Origin: Myxococcales bacterium
GTDB taxonomy: Bacteria > Myxococcota_A > Polyangia > Polyangiales > Polyangiaceae
Assembly (NCBI GenBank): GCA_016794345.1
Contig: JAEUKE010000186.1
Coordinates: 20,242-84,241 of the forward strand
DNA: 64,000 bases
Direction: 5' to 3'
Below are positions 42,284 through 50,513 of this stretch, piece by piece. Position numbers and translations under genes: made by a program. The notes beneath the pieces were generated by a model, which worked only from the letters and a program-made list of their open reading frames with translations, was not told the DNA's origin and did not search any database. How positions within the stretch are numbered: the first letter of the stretch is position 1; every line of letters begins with the position of its first letter.

Positions 42284-43228
42284 ATGCACCGATGCATGTC
42301 GCGATCGCGTTCCACGACGACACGCGAGCGAGCGCTCTCCCGATGGGACGACGTTCGCGTGTTCCTGACGGCTCTGCGCGCCGGGAGCTTCACCCGAGCT
42401 GCGATCGAGCTCGGGACCGACCAGTCCACGGTCAGCCGGCGGATCGCCTCGCTCGAGGGCGCGCTCGGCGTCACGCTGTTCGAGCGCACACGACGAGCCC
42501 CCGTCCCGACCGAGGACGCAGCGCGGCTGCGCGAGGCAGCCGAGCAGGTCGAGGCCTCGCTCGCCCGCTTCGCGGACGCGGCGACCGGCCTTCGAACACA
42601 AGCGATCGAGGGCCGCGTCCGGCTCGCGCTGACGGAGGAGATCGCTGTCCATTTCGTCGTCCCCCACGTCATCCCGAAGCTCCGCGCCGCACACCCCGGC
42701 CTGTCGCTCGATCTCGTGACCGGGTACCGCGCCGCGGATCTGGCCTCGCGCGAAGCGGACATCGCGCTGCGTTTCTTCCAGACGGAGCGCGGAGATCTGG
42801 TCGGGAAGCGAATCGCCAGGTTTCGCACGGCAATCCTCGGCTCGAAGGCCTACGCGCGCCGCGTGCGAAACCTGAGCCTCGCCGAGCTCGACTGGATCGC
42901 GGTGGAGCTGGCCGGGCTCGCCACGCCGGAGTCGGCGTGGCTCGAGGCGCACGTTCGGCGGCCTCCGGTCCTCGTCTGCTCGAGCTACCAGACGCAGGTC
43001 GCAGCGATCCGCTCGGGGCTCGGAGTCGGCATCGGTCCGCTCGCCCTGACCAAGCTCGAGCGCAGCTACATGGCGATCGACGTACGCCCGCGACCAGAGA
43101 TGCCGGTGCTCGATCTGTACGTCGTCACGAGGCGTGCCATTCGTGACCTCCCGCGGATCGTCGCGGTGCTCGAGGCTCTCGACGCGACGCTCGGTCCGCT
43201 CGGCGACCGGATCAGGCCCTCCGGCTGA
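42284..43228 (+). CDS. LysR-family transcriptional regulator
   Basis: 314-residue LTTR. The winged helix-turn-helix occupies about residues 20-80 (VFLTALRAGSFTRAAIELGT, DQSTVSRRIASLEG) and the effector-binding domain about 95-305 (VRLALTEEIAVHFVVPHVIP). It is divergent from the quinone-oxidoreductase gene and probably controls it and itself through the 58-base intergenic region, which has two ATGCAT copies (42243-42248 and 42292-42297). An ATG at 42296 is an alternative start. The inducer is unknown. Confidence 0.92.
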   Translation: MHRCMSRSRSTTTRERALSRWDDVRVFLTALRAGSFTRAAIELGTDQSTVSRRIASLEGALGVTLFERTRRAPVPTEDAARLREAAEQVEASLARFADAATGLRTQAIEGRVRLALTEEIAVHFVVPHVIPKLRAAHPGLSLDLVTGYRAADLASREADIALRFFQTERGDLVGKRIARFRTAILGSKAYARRVRNLSLAELDWIAVELAGLATPESAWLEAHVRRPPVLVCSSYQTQVAAIRSGLGVGIGPLALTKLERSYMAIDVRPRPEMPVLDLYVVTRRAIRDLPRIVAVLEALDATLGPLGDRIRPSG

Positions 43229-43283
43229 GCGATTCGCGCGTCAGGCCCCTGGCGCCTCCTCGTCACCTGCGTTACCCCTCCAC

Positions 43284-43724
43284 GGTCGCAGGCGCTCAGG
43301 CGATCGCCGGCTCCGGCGTCTCCCTTCGGGGCGGCGGCGGGCGGGAGGAAAGTCCGAGCTCCGCAGGGCATTGTGCCGGGTAACGCCCGGTGAGGGTGAC
43401 CTCGAGGAAAGTGCAACAGAAAGCAAACCGCCGGTCGGTTCCGTCCTTCGGGGCGAGCCACACCGGTAAGGGTGAAAGGGTGGAGTAAGAGCCCACCGCG
43501 ATCTCGGTAACGAGATCGGCACGGCAAACCCCACAAGGAGCAAGGCCACATAGGGAGGCGTTCGAGCTCGTCCTCCGGGGCGAGCTCGAAAAGAACGGCC
43601 CGTTCGAGTCTCCGGGTAGGCTGCTCGAGGCGCGCGGCGACGTGCGCCCTAGAGGAATGACCGCCGCCGAGGGAAGGGTGACCGACCCTCGACACAGAAC
43701 TCGGCTTACGAACACCTGCGACCT
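43284..43724 (+). ncRNA. rnpB: RNase P RNA (bacterial class A)
   Basis: Catalytic RNA that matures tRNA 5' ends. All universal blocks are present in order: GAGGAAAGTCC near 43350, the ACAGAAAGCAAACCGCC region near 43420, GGTAAGGGTGAAAGGGTGG near 43463, and AGAGGAATGACCGCC plus ACAGAACTCGGCTTA near 43650-43710. The terminal P1 helix is visible: GGTCGCAGG (43284-43292) pairs with CCTGCGACC (43715-43723), which sets the ends. Length about 440 nt is normal for proteobacteria-like lineages. The intrinsic terminator follows directly. Confidence 0.97.
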
Positions 43725-43725
43725 G

Positions 43726-43758
43726 AGGCCCCGCTCGAGAGAGCGGGGCCTTTGTTTT
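43726..43758 (+). terminator. Intrinsic terminator of rnpB
   Basis: 11-base perfect stem (AGGCCCCGCTC at 43726-43736 with its complement at 43741-43751), GAGA tetraloop, and a T-rich tail TTTGTTTT to 43758. Confidence 0.93.
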
Positions 43759-43806
43759 GTGCCGCGCTCGGCGAAAGCTCCCCGCTGGTAACGTACGAAG
43801 CGGCTC

Positions 43807-45870
43807 ATGCGCGCCGTGCCCCTCCTCGCCCTCGCCTCCTGTGCACCCGCCGCGGTCCCGGCCGGGGAGCCGCCCTTGGATCGCACTGCTTCGGCGGTCG
43901 CCACGCCGTCCGCGTCCGCGTCCGCGTCCGAGCCCCCGGCGCCGCCGCGCGTCGCCGTTGCCGGCGAGTGCCGCGCCACCGAGCGGAAGGACTGCTTCAC
44001 CAGCGCCGACGGCTTTCGCGCGCTCCACCCGTGGCCGCTCGCTGTGGCCCTGAACGACGTCGCCGTGCTCCCGAACGGCGAGGTATGGATCGCAGGCGAG
44101 AGCGGGACGCTCATCCGCATCGAGCGAACGGCGGGCAGGCTCGAGCTATCGACGATCGAGGTCCCGAAGACGCCCACGCTGCTCGACACCGTTCGAGAGA
44201 TCGACGGCCGGAGCTTCGATCCGGCGCAGTGGCCCGGCGCCGGCCTCATGAAGTCCGACTTCGACGCGATCTCCGCGGCGAGCGCGACGGACGTATGGAT
44301 CGCGATCGGAGAAGGCAACGCCTTCGCCCATTGGAATGGCACGACCTGGACCGTCCAGGACATGCCCTCGTTCGCAGGAGGCGATGCGCTGATGCGCGAC
44401 GAGCGGGGGCGCATGTGGCTCGGTGGCGCGCTCGGCGCCGGTCTGTTCTCGGGCAGCCAAGAGCTCCTCGTCTACGAATCGAAAGATGGCCGCCCCACGC
44501 CGTCGAAGGGACCGAAGGTCCCCACAAAGAAGCGGCTCCGCGCGCTCGCCAAACAAGGGGACGACGTGTGGGCGGCCGGCTTCGATGGCGCGCTCTTCCG
44601 CGCCAAGGAGGGCGCACCCTTCCAAGCGGTGCCCGTCCCCGGCGACCTGCGCGAGAGCTTCTGGGACCTCTGGCTCGATCCGACGGGCAGCGCCGGTTAC
44701 CTCCTGGGGGATTCGGTCTACCGGAAGCGGGGCGACAAGTTCGACGAGAAGCTCGAGCTGCGAGGCACCGCGTACGATCTCTGGGCGGCCCCGGGCGGCA
44801 CCCCCGTCTGGGCGGTCGGCTTCTGGGCGTACCGGTCGGAGGGCGAAGCGTTCACCCAGATCCCCATCCGCGACTACCGAGGCAGCAGCGACTCGGTGGT
44901 GAGCCTCCTCGAGAGCCGATTCCAGGGCGTCGACGGTCGGTCGGCAGACGACGTGTGGATGGTCGGCGCAATGGGCGGCATCTACCATTACGACGGCGTG
45001 GCGCTCCGGGAGCCATTCCCGCGCCAGACGGACGACGACATCGTCGGCATCGAGTGGACCTCGGATCGCACGTTCGTCGCGGCGACGGGGGACGGCAAGC
45101 TGCTCTCGGGGTCGCTCGACTCCGACGAGATCACGTTCGAGCTGACGCCGATGAAGGACATGAGGAGCTTCCGCAAGCTCCCCTCCGGCGACGTCGTGGC
45201 AGCGTATTGCTCCGACGTGCAGATCAGGTCGGCCGCCGGATGGAGGGCACTGAAGGGCGTACCAGGGTGCGTGAGGCGCGTCGCAGGCCGCGGGCCCGAC
45301 GACCTCTGGGCGATCGGCACGAAGGACCTGGACGACGGCTACGTCTGGCGCTTCAAGAACGGCAAATGGACTCGCGTCGTCACCGGGCTCGACAAGGAGC
45401 TATACGACGTCGCGGTCGCGCCGGACGGAACGGCGTGGATCGGCGGAGACGGCGTGCTCTTCCGCTCGTCGGGCGACTCGCTCGCGGTCGTGGCCCGGCA
45501 CGAGTACGACGAGTACCGCGCCCTCGCCGTGAGGTCCGCCGACGACGTCTGGATCGCCGGCGACTCGAACGAGATCGGCTCGGCCGGCCTCGTCGTCCAT
45601 TGGACAGGCAAGAAGCTCGAGCGCTTCGAGCGCGTCGCCGGCAACTTCCTCGACGCCATCGCGGTCGGGCCCTCCGGTGAGATCTGGGTCGCCGGGCTCG
45701 GCGGCGTCGGCGCTCGCTTCGACGGGAGCAAGTTCGCGCCGGTCGCGACCGGCACCGACAAAGGCCTCGATCACCTGCTCCTCCATCCGAGCGGTACCCT
45801 GCTCGCCGGAGGTGACGGCGCGACGCTTCTCCGCCGCGATACCTCGATGCGACGCGCCGGGTTGGACTGA
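43807..45870 (+). CDS. Large beta-propeller-like lipoprotein
   Basis: 687-residue predicted lipoprotein: short signal ending in ALASC (Cys at about 12), a Ser/Ala/Pro linker, then repeats of the form ASATDVWIAIGE..HWNGTTW, DDVWAAGFDGALF, DDLWAIG, DDVWIAGDSNE. These recur roughly every 45-60 residues and fit blades of a propeller. Such proteins are abundant in myxobacteria and are thought to be surface binding proteins; no catalytic residues were noticed. The gene follows the rnpB terminator by 48 bases and has its own promoter. Length and repeats are clear; function is not. Confidence 0.75.
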   Translation: MRAVPLLALASCAPAAVPAGEPPLDRTASAVATPSASASASEPPAPPRVAVAGECRATERKDCFTSADGFRALHPWPLAVALNDVAVLPNGEVWIAGESGTLIRIERTAGRLELSTIEVPKTPTLLDTVREIDGRSFDPAQWPGAGLMKSDFDAISAASATDVWIAIGEGNAFAHWNGTTWTVQDMPSFAGGDALMRDERGRMWLGGALGAGLFSGSQELLVYESKDGRPTPSKGPKVPTKKRLRALAKQGDDVWAAGFDGALFRAKEGAPFQAVPVPGDLRESFWDLWLDPTGSAGYLLGDSVYRKRGDKFDEKLELRGTAYDLWAAPGGTPVWAVGFWAYRSEGEAFTQIPIRDYRGSSDSVVSLLESRFQGVDGRSADDVWMVGAMGGIYHYDGVALREPFPRQTDDDIVGIEWTSDRTFVAATGDGKLLSGSLDSDEITFELTPMKDMRSFRKLPSGDVVAAYCSDVQIRSAAGWRALKGVPGCVRRVAGRGPDDLWAIGTKDLDDGYVWRFKNGKWTRVVTGLDKELYDVAVAPDGTAWIGGDGVLFRSSGDSLAVVARHEYDEYRALAVRSADDVWIAGDSNEIGSAGLVVHWTGKKLERFERVAGNFLDAIAVGPSGEIWVAGLGGVGARFDGSKFAPVATGTDKGLDHLLLHPSGTLLAGGDGATLLRRDTSMRRAGLD

Positions 45871-45957
45871 CGTTTCCGTCAGGGTCTCTCGAACCGACCG
45901 TTCGGTTCATTTGTTGCAACTCAAGGCGTCCGCGCTGCGTCCCGTAGGGTCGGAGGA

Positions 45958-46248
45958 ATGGTCCCCGCCGTCCGCTCGGCTCAGTGCGTGGTGGTCCGGT
46001 TGCGTCAGGAGCTCTTCGGGTTCCCCATCCAGGAGGTCCGGGAGATGGTCCGTGCGCAACCGACGGCGGGGGTGCGCGCCGGCGTCGCGGTCGACGGGAT
46101 CGAGAGCGTCGAGCCGCTCGCACCGAAGGTCGTCACCGGTTCGACCGAGCCTGACCTGGAGATGGCGATTCGCGAAGGCTCATCGAAGCTGGTTTGTCTG
46201 CTGCAAACGGGGAAGCTCCTCGGAGGGAAGGTGCTTCCGCCTACTTGA
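45958..46248 (+). CDS. Short CheW-like protein, probably internally deleted
   Basis: 96-residue protein. The first 35 residues (VVVRLRQELFGFPIQEVREMV) match the opening strands of a CheW domain. The last 25 (SSKLVCLLQTGKLLGG) match its closing strands. The intervening central part, including the usual GxxNLRG-type region, is missing or unrecognisable, so the domain is about 50 residues shorter than normal. It could be a degenerate pseudogene that stays in frame, or a minimal adaptor. No chemotaxis genes are adjacent. Start codon at 45958 is the natural N-terminus of the domain. Confidence 0.5.
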   Translation: MVPAVRSAQCVVVRLRQELFGFPIQEVREMVRAQPTAGVRAGVAVDGIESVEPLAPKVVTGSTEPDLEMAIREGSSKLVCLLQTGKLLGGKVLPPT

Positions 46249-46393
46249 GGAGCAAGGAGCAGCCGGTCGGCAGGCCCGCTCGACAACGCCCGCTCGTGTG
46301 TTCTATCTTCTTCGGGCCCTCGCAATCGCGCGGGGGCGGCGCGGTGTTTCGCCCACCTTGAGTGTCGCGCCTAACAAATCACACCCTAAGCCG

Positions 46394-47620
46394 ATGGGTC
46401 AGAACAACACCTCCAGCCCCATTTCCTCGTCCACCTCCCCCTCCGCGACCGACACGGCGTGTGTCCACGGGAGAGGCCCCGAGAAGAAGCCGTACGACGC
46501 GGTGCCGACGCCGATCGTCCTGTCGGCGACGTACACCTTCGCGAACACGGCGGAGCTCCGCGACCACTTCGAGGGGCGCGTCGACCGCGAGGAGTACGGC
46601 CGATACGGCAACCCCACCGTCCGCGCGGCGGAGAAGACCCTCGCGGCGCTCGAAGGAGCCGGCGACGCCGCTCTCTTCGGGAGCGGCATGGCGGCCATCA
46701 CGACCTCCCTCTTCGCCATGCTGAAGGCCGGCGACCACGTGGTCATGACGAGCGACTGCTACAGGCGAACACGCCAGTTCGTCGAGAAGACGCTCGCGCG
46801 CTTCGGCGTCGTGAGCACGCTCGTGCCTCCGGGCGATCTCGACGCGCTCGGGTCGGCGATCGTGCCCGGCAAGACACGTGTCGTCTTCACCGAGACGCCG
46901 ACGAACCCGTACTTGCGCGTGGCGGACATCCCCGCCGTCGTCGCCGTCGCCAAGAAGCACCGCGGCGTGAAGGTCCTCGTCGACGCGACCTTCGCGACGC
47001 CCGTCAACCTCCGCGCGCTCTCCCACGGAGCAGACCTCGTGTTGCACGCCGGCACGAAATACCTGGGCGGCCACAACGATCTGCTCGCCGGCGCGGTCTG
47101 CGGCGATGACGGGCTCGTCAGCGCCATCCGCGACGCCCGCAGCGTGCTCGGCGGCATCCTCGATCCACACGCGGCCTACCTCCTCGAGCGCGGCATGAAG
47201 ACCCTCGGGCTGCGCGTCGGCCGGCAGAACGAGACCGGGCTCCGGATCGCTCGCTTCCTCGAGGCGCACCCAGGCGTGAGGCAGGTCCACTATCCGGGCC
47301 TCGCGAGCCACCCCGACCACGCGCTGGCGACACGCCTGCTCGCGGGCTTCGGCGGCGTGGTCACCTTCCGGGTGAACTCCGACCTCGAGGGTACGAGCCG
47401 CTTCATCGACGCCTGCCGTCTCGCGACAATCGCTCCCTCGCTGGGCGGGGTGGAGACGCTCATCGAGCAGCCAGCGCTCATGAGCTACTACGAGCTCTCC
47501 ACCGAGGAGCGCCTCGCCCTCGGCATCCCGGAGGACCTGGTTCGGCTCGCGGTCGGAGTCGAGAGCGCGGCCGACATCGAGGCCGATCTCGATCGCGCGC
47601 TCCGCGAGACGATCCCGTGA
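46394..47620 (+). CDS. Cys/Met-metabolism PLP enzyme (cystathionine gamma-synthase type)
   Basis: 408-residue PLP enzyme of the trans-sulfuration family, joining an activated homoserine with cysteine (or sulfide) in methionine synthesis. The PLP lysine is K222 in HAGTKYLGGHND. Other family landmarks are the YGRYGNPTVRAAE N-terminal segment, LFGSGMAAITTSL (about 95-107) and SLGGVETLIEQPA near the C-terminus. The ATG at 46394 gives the normal length. It overlaps homoserine dehydrogenase by 4 bases, which supports a methionine-branch role over a degradative lyase, though gamma-lyase or homocysteine-forming activity cannot be excluded. Confidence 0.88.
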   Translation: MGQNNTSSPISSSTSPSATDTACVHGRGPEKKPYDAVPTPIVLSATYTFANTAELRDHFEGRVDREEYGRYGNPTVRAAEKTLAALEGAGDAALFGSGMAAITTSLFAMLKAGDHVVMTSDCYRRTRQFVEKTLARFGVVSTLVPPGDLDALGSAIVPGKTRVVFTETPTNPYLRVADIPAVVAVAKKHRGVKVLVDATFATPVNLRALSHGADLVLHAGTKYLGGHNDLLAGAVCGDDGLVSAIRDARSVLGGILDPHAAYLLERGMKTLGLRVGRQNETGLRIARFLEAHPGVRQVHYPGLASHPDHALATRLLAGFGGVVTFRVNSDLEGTSRFIDACRLATIAPSLGGVETLIEQPALMSYYELSTEERLALGIPEDLVRLAVGVESAADIEADLDRALRETIP

Positions 47621-48678
47621 CGCGCGCGACGGCGCACATCCTCTTGCTCGGGAGCGGCACCGTCGGCTCGAGCCTCTTGCGCATCCTCGCGCGGAGGCGA
47701 CAGGTGATGGTCGATGCCTCCGGCCTCGACCTTCGGGTCGTGGCCATCGCGGGCCGCACGGAGACGGCGTTCGTTCGGGCGGGGCTCGATCTCGATCGCT
47801 GGCGCGAAGCTCCCCGCCGCCCGACCGATATCCCCGCCCTGATCGAGGTGGTCGCCGGTCTCGAGAGGCCCTTGCTCGTCGACTGCACCGCGAGCGACGG
47901 CATGCACGGCGTCTACATCCGCGCGTTGTCCCGCGGCCTCGACGTGGTAACGGCGAACAAGAACCCGTTCGTGGTCGACCCCGCTCGGCACGCCGCGCTC
48001 TTCGCTGCCGCCCGCGAGACGCGCCGACGAATCTTCTACGAGACCACGGTGGGCGCCGATTTGCCCGTGCTCGCGCCCATCATCGATCGCGTTCGAAGCG
48101 GAGACACCATTCGCCTGATCGAAGGCTCGCTGTCGGGGACGCTCGGCTTTCTCGCCGACGCGGTCAGCCGCGGCGAGGGCCTCCCCGCAGCGGTGGCGGA
48201 GGCGCGCGCGCGCGGGTACACCGAGCCCGATCCGACCGAAGACCTCTCCGGCCGCGACGTCGCCCGAAAGGCGCTCATCCTCGCGCGTGAGCTCGGCCTT
48301 CGCCTCACCCTCGAGGACGTCGAGCTCGAGCCCTTCGTGCCTTCGACGACGTTGGCCCGTGCGCGCGAGGCGAGCCTCGAGGTGGCGCTGGCCGAGGCCG
48401 CGCCCCTCTTCGCAGCGCGCACCGAGCGGCTCCGCAAGGAGGGCCGCCTCATCCGCTACCTCGCCCAGGTCCAGCCCCTGAGTCGCACGCCGCTTCGAGT
48501 CGGCCCCGTCGTCGTCGGCTCGGATCACCCCGCGGCGCAGCTCCGCGGGACGGAGGCCTTGGTGGCCATCCACTCCGAGCGCGCGGGCGACGTGACGATC
48601 GTCGTTCGAGGGCCCGGAGCGGGCGGAGACGCGACCGCGTCGGGTGTGCTCGCGGACATCGTCCGCGCCGTCGGCTGA
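47617..48678 (+). CDS. hom: Homoserine dehydrogenase
   Basis: 353-residue oxidoreductase converting aspartate-semialdehyde to homoserine, the branch point to methionine and threonine. The Rossmann motif is LLLGSGTVGSSLL (about 9-21). The catalytic patch is TANKNP with K115, followed by YETTVGADLPVL and GSLSGTLGFL. The C-terminal motif DPTEDLSGRDVARKALILARE is characteristic. No ACT regulatory domain follows, so it resembles the short type. The GTG start overlaps the PLP-enzyme stop (GTGA). Together they form a methionine operon. Confidence 0.92.
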   Translation: MTRATAHILLLGSGTVGSSLLRILARRRQVMVDASGLDLRVVAIAGRTETAFVRAGLDLDRWREAPRRPTDIPALIEVVAGLERPLLVDCTASDGMHGVYIRALSRGLDVVTANKNPFVVDPARHAALFAAARETRRRIFYETTVGADLPVLAPIIDRVRSGDTIRLIEGSLSGTLGFLADAVSRGEGLPAAVAEARARGYTEPDPTEDLSGRDVARKALILARELGLRLTLEDVELEPFVPSTTLARAREASLEVALAEAAPLFAARTERLRKEGRLIRYLAQVQPLSRTPLRVGPVVVGSDHPAAQLRGTEALVAIHSERAGDVTIVVRGPGAGGDATASGVLADIVRAVG

Positions 48679-48725
48679 GAGGCCACGGTCTGACGCGCTG
48701 GAACGCGGCCTGCTAGCGGCACCGT

Positions 48726-49227
48726 ATGGCGAAGCTGTCTGGTGGCCCCAGTGCAACCGTGGCGCGCGAGCGGTCCGGCAACGAACGCCGCTCCGGCCTT
48801 CGGGCGGTTCTGCTCGACGTCGACGGGACGCTGGTCGACAGCAACGACGCACACGCCGCGGCCTGGGAGGAAGCGCTCCGGGCCGAGGGCCACGAGGAAG
48901 CGACGTTCGAGCGGATCCGCCCCCTCATCGGCATGGGGTCGGATCAGCTCTTGCCACGGCTCGGGATCGACCCCAAGAGCCCCGGAGGGCGGGCGCTCGC
49001 AGAGGAGCGAGAGGGCTGCGCTCGCGGTGGTGGGCTGCACCCCCGATGAGGCGCTCCTCATCGGCGACTCTCCCTACGACGTCGAAGCCTCCACGCGTGC
49101 CGGCACCCGCACGATCGCGCTCCGGTCGGGCGGCTTCTCCGACGAGGATCTCGCGGGAGCGATCGCCATCTATGACGGGCCGGCGCACCTGCTCGCCGAG
49201 CTCGATCGCTCCGCGCTCGCGAGGTGA
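48726..49227 (+). pseudogene. HAD-superfamily phosphatase, internally deleted and frameshifted
   Basis: The first part (from ATG 48726) encodes a normal HAD start with DVDGTLVDSND and the cap region up to DPKSPGGRALAEE. The frame then runs into unrelated sequence and stops at 49049. In another frame, from about 49025 to 49227, lies the HAD C-terminus with motif IV (IGDSPYDVEA) and LRSGGFSDEDLAGA. The middle, about 75-80 residues carrying motifs II and III, is missing. One deletion that changed frame explains both halves. Not expected to be active. Confidence 0.8.
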
Positions 49228-49240
49228 CGTGTGGACGCGC

Positions 49241-50506
49241 TCAACCGGGCACAAACGTCGAGAGCGTGAGATCGACGCCGCCACCGACGACAAATGCCCC
49301 GCTCTCGCAGCCGACGGGCTCGCCGGCGTCGACGACGCCGTCACGATCCACGTCGACGTGGGCCTGAACGCTGTAGCCGCCGGGGGAGATCGTCCCGGCC
49401 TCGACGCCGCTCCACCGCCCGAGCGGGACGGTCAGGCACGCCAGCCCCGCGCAATCGAGCGTGGTCTCGATGCGGCCGGCGAGGGGCGCGCTGCCGTCGG
49501 CGATCTCCGCGCAGGATCCGGACGAGAGCGAGAACACGACGCCCGCGGTGTCGTGGGAGAGGTCGCAGCCGCTCGCCTCATCACACGCGACGAGCACGTG
49601 CTCCGCCGTGTCGGCGCGCCCTTCGGCCGAATACGAAGCGAGCACCTCGTCGCCTTTCGCGCGCAAGTAGTCCGCGACCGGCTTCGGCAGCCCGGCCTCG
49701 TACGTGAGAGCAGCAGCGGGGGTCGCGAGCGCTCGCGCGGCGATCATCGAAGCCGCGAGATACGACCCCGCGACCGAGGCATGAGATCCGTCGTCCGACC
49801 ACAGTTCGCCTCCCGGCAGCGGCGCCGCGACGTCCGTCTGAACCTGGGCCCAAGCGAGCGCCACCGGAACCAGATCCGTCGCCGTGCGTTCGGCGTAGAG
49901 CTCATAGCCCTGGGATACGGCCAACGTGGCCCCTTCGTAGGTGCAGAGCAGCGGGTAATAGGCGCAGTTCTGCGCGTCCCCGTCCTGTCGCGCCCACACC
50001 ATGTAGAAGAGGGGGACCGTGGACGGGTCGTTCGCCCGCACCGCGTCGACGAGGGCCTCCGCAGCCGCGACGCTCTCGACCTCGACCTCGGGCAATCGGA
50101 AACCGGGCCGTTGCTGCTGGTCTTGAATCAGAACGAAATCCCAAGGCTGCGAGGCGATCGCGTCGAACACCGCGGGGTTCGACGCGTGATCGACCAAGCT
50201 CGCGCCGGGGGCGGCCACGGCCGTCGACTCGACGCGGGCCCCACCCGAGCACGCGAGCTCGCGGACGAGCGCGGGGACGTCGTTCACGTAGGTGTGGCTG
50301 TTGCCAATGAACAGGAGGCGCACCCCCGGACCGTCGCTGCACGGCGCGGCGCCGCCCTGGCCGCCGCCGCCGACTCCTCCGCTGCCGCTCGACGCGCCTC
50401 CGACGGAGGCGCTGGAGCTCGCCCCCGTCTCGCCGCCGTCCTCCTCGTCACAAGCCGGGCCGACGAGCGGAGCGACGAGGGCGAGCCAGAGGAGTCGGCG
50501 GCACAT
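49241..50506 (-). CDS. SGNH-hydrolase-like lipoprotein
   Basis: 421-residue predicted lipoprotein: lipobox GPAC (Cys19), a Ser/Gly-rich linker (about 28-53), then an SGNH-type hydrolase domain with FIGNSHTYVND (Ser70 as nucleophile candidate; GNSH replaces the common GDS) and the C-terminal DxxH in WSDDGSHAS. The last 100 residues are beta-rich with cysteines (CDEASGCDLSH). SGNH enzymes act on acyl or acetyl esters; the substrate here is unknown. It follows the metallophosphoesterase lipoprotein gene by 7 bases, so the two are one operon. Confidence 0.75.
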   Translation of the reverse strand: MCRRLLWLALVAPLVGPACDEEDGGETGASSSASVGGASSGSGGVGGGGQGGAAPCSDGPGVRLLFIGNSHTYVNDVPALVRELACSGGARVESTAVAAPGASLVDHASNPAVFDAIASQPWDFVLIQDQQQRPGFRLPEVEVESVAAAEALVDAVRANDPSTVPLFYMVWARQDGDAQNCAYYPLLCTYEGATLAVSQGYELYAERTATDLVPVALAWAQVQTDVAAPLPGGELWSDDGSHASVAGSYLAASMIAARALATPAAALTYEAGLPKPVADYLRAKGDEVLASYSAEGRADTAEHVLVACDEASGCDLSHDTAGVVFSLSSGSCAEIADGSAPLAGRIETTLDCAGLACLTVPLGRWSGVEAGTISPGGYSVQAHVDVDRDGVVDAGEPVGCESGAFVVGGGVDLTLSTFVPG

Positions 50507-50513
50507 GGTGAGC

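Noticed and set aside
43241..44414. Minus-strand reading frames over the RNase P RNA region
   Set aside because: The plus strand contains all conserved rnpB blocks and a terminator; the frames are incidental.
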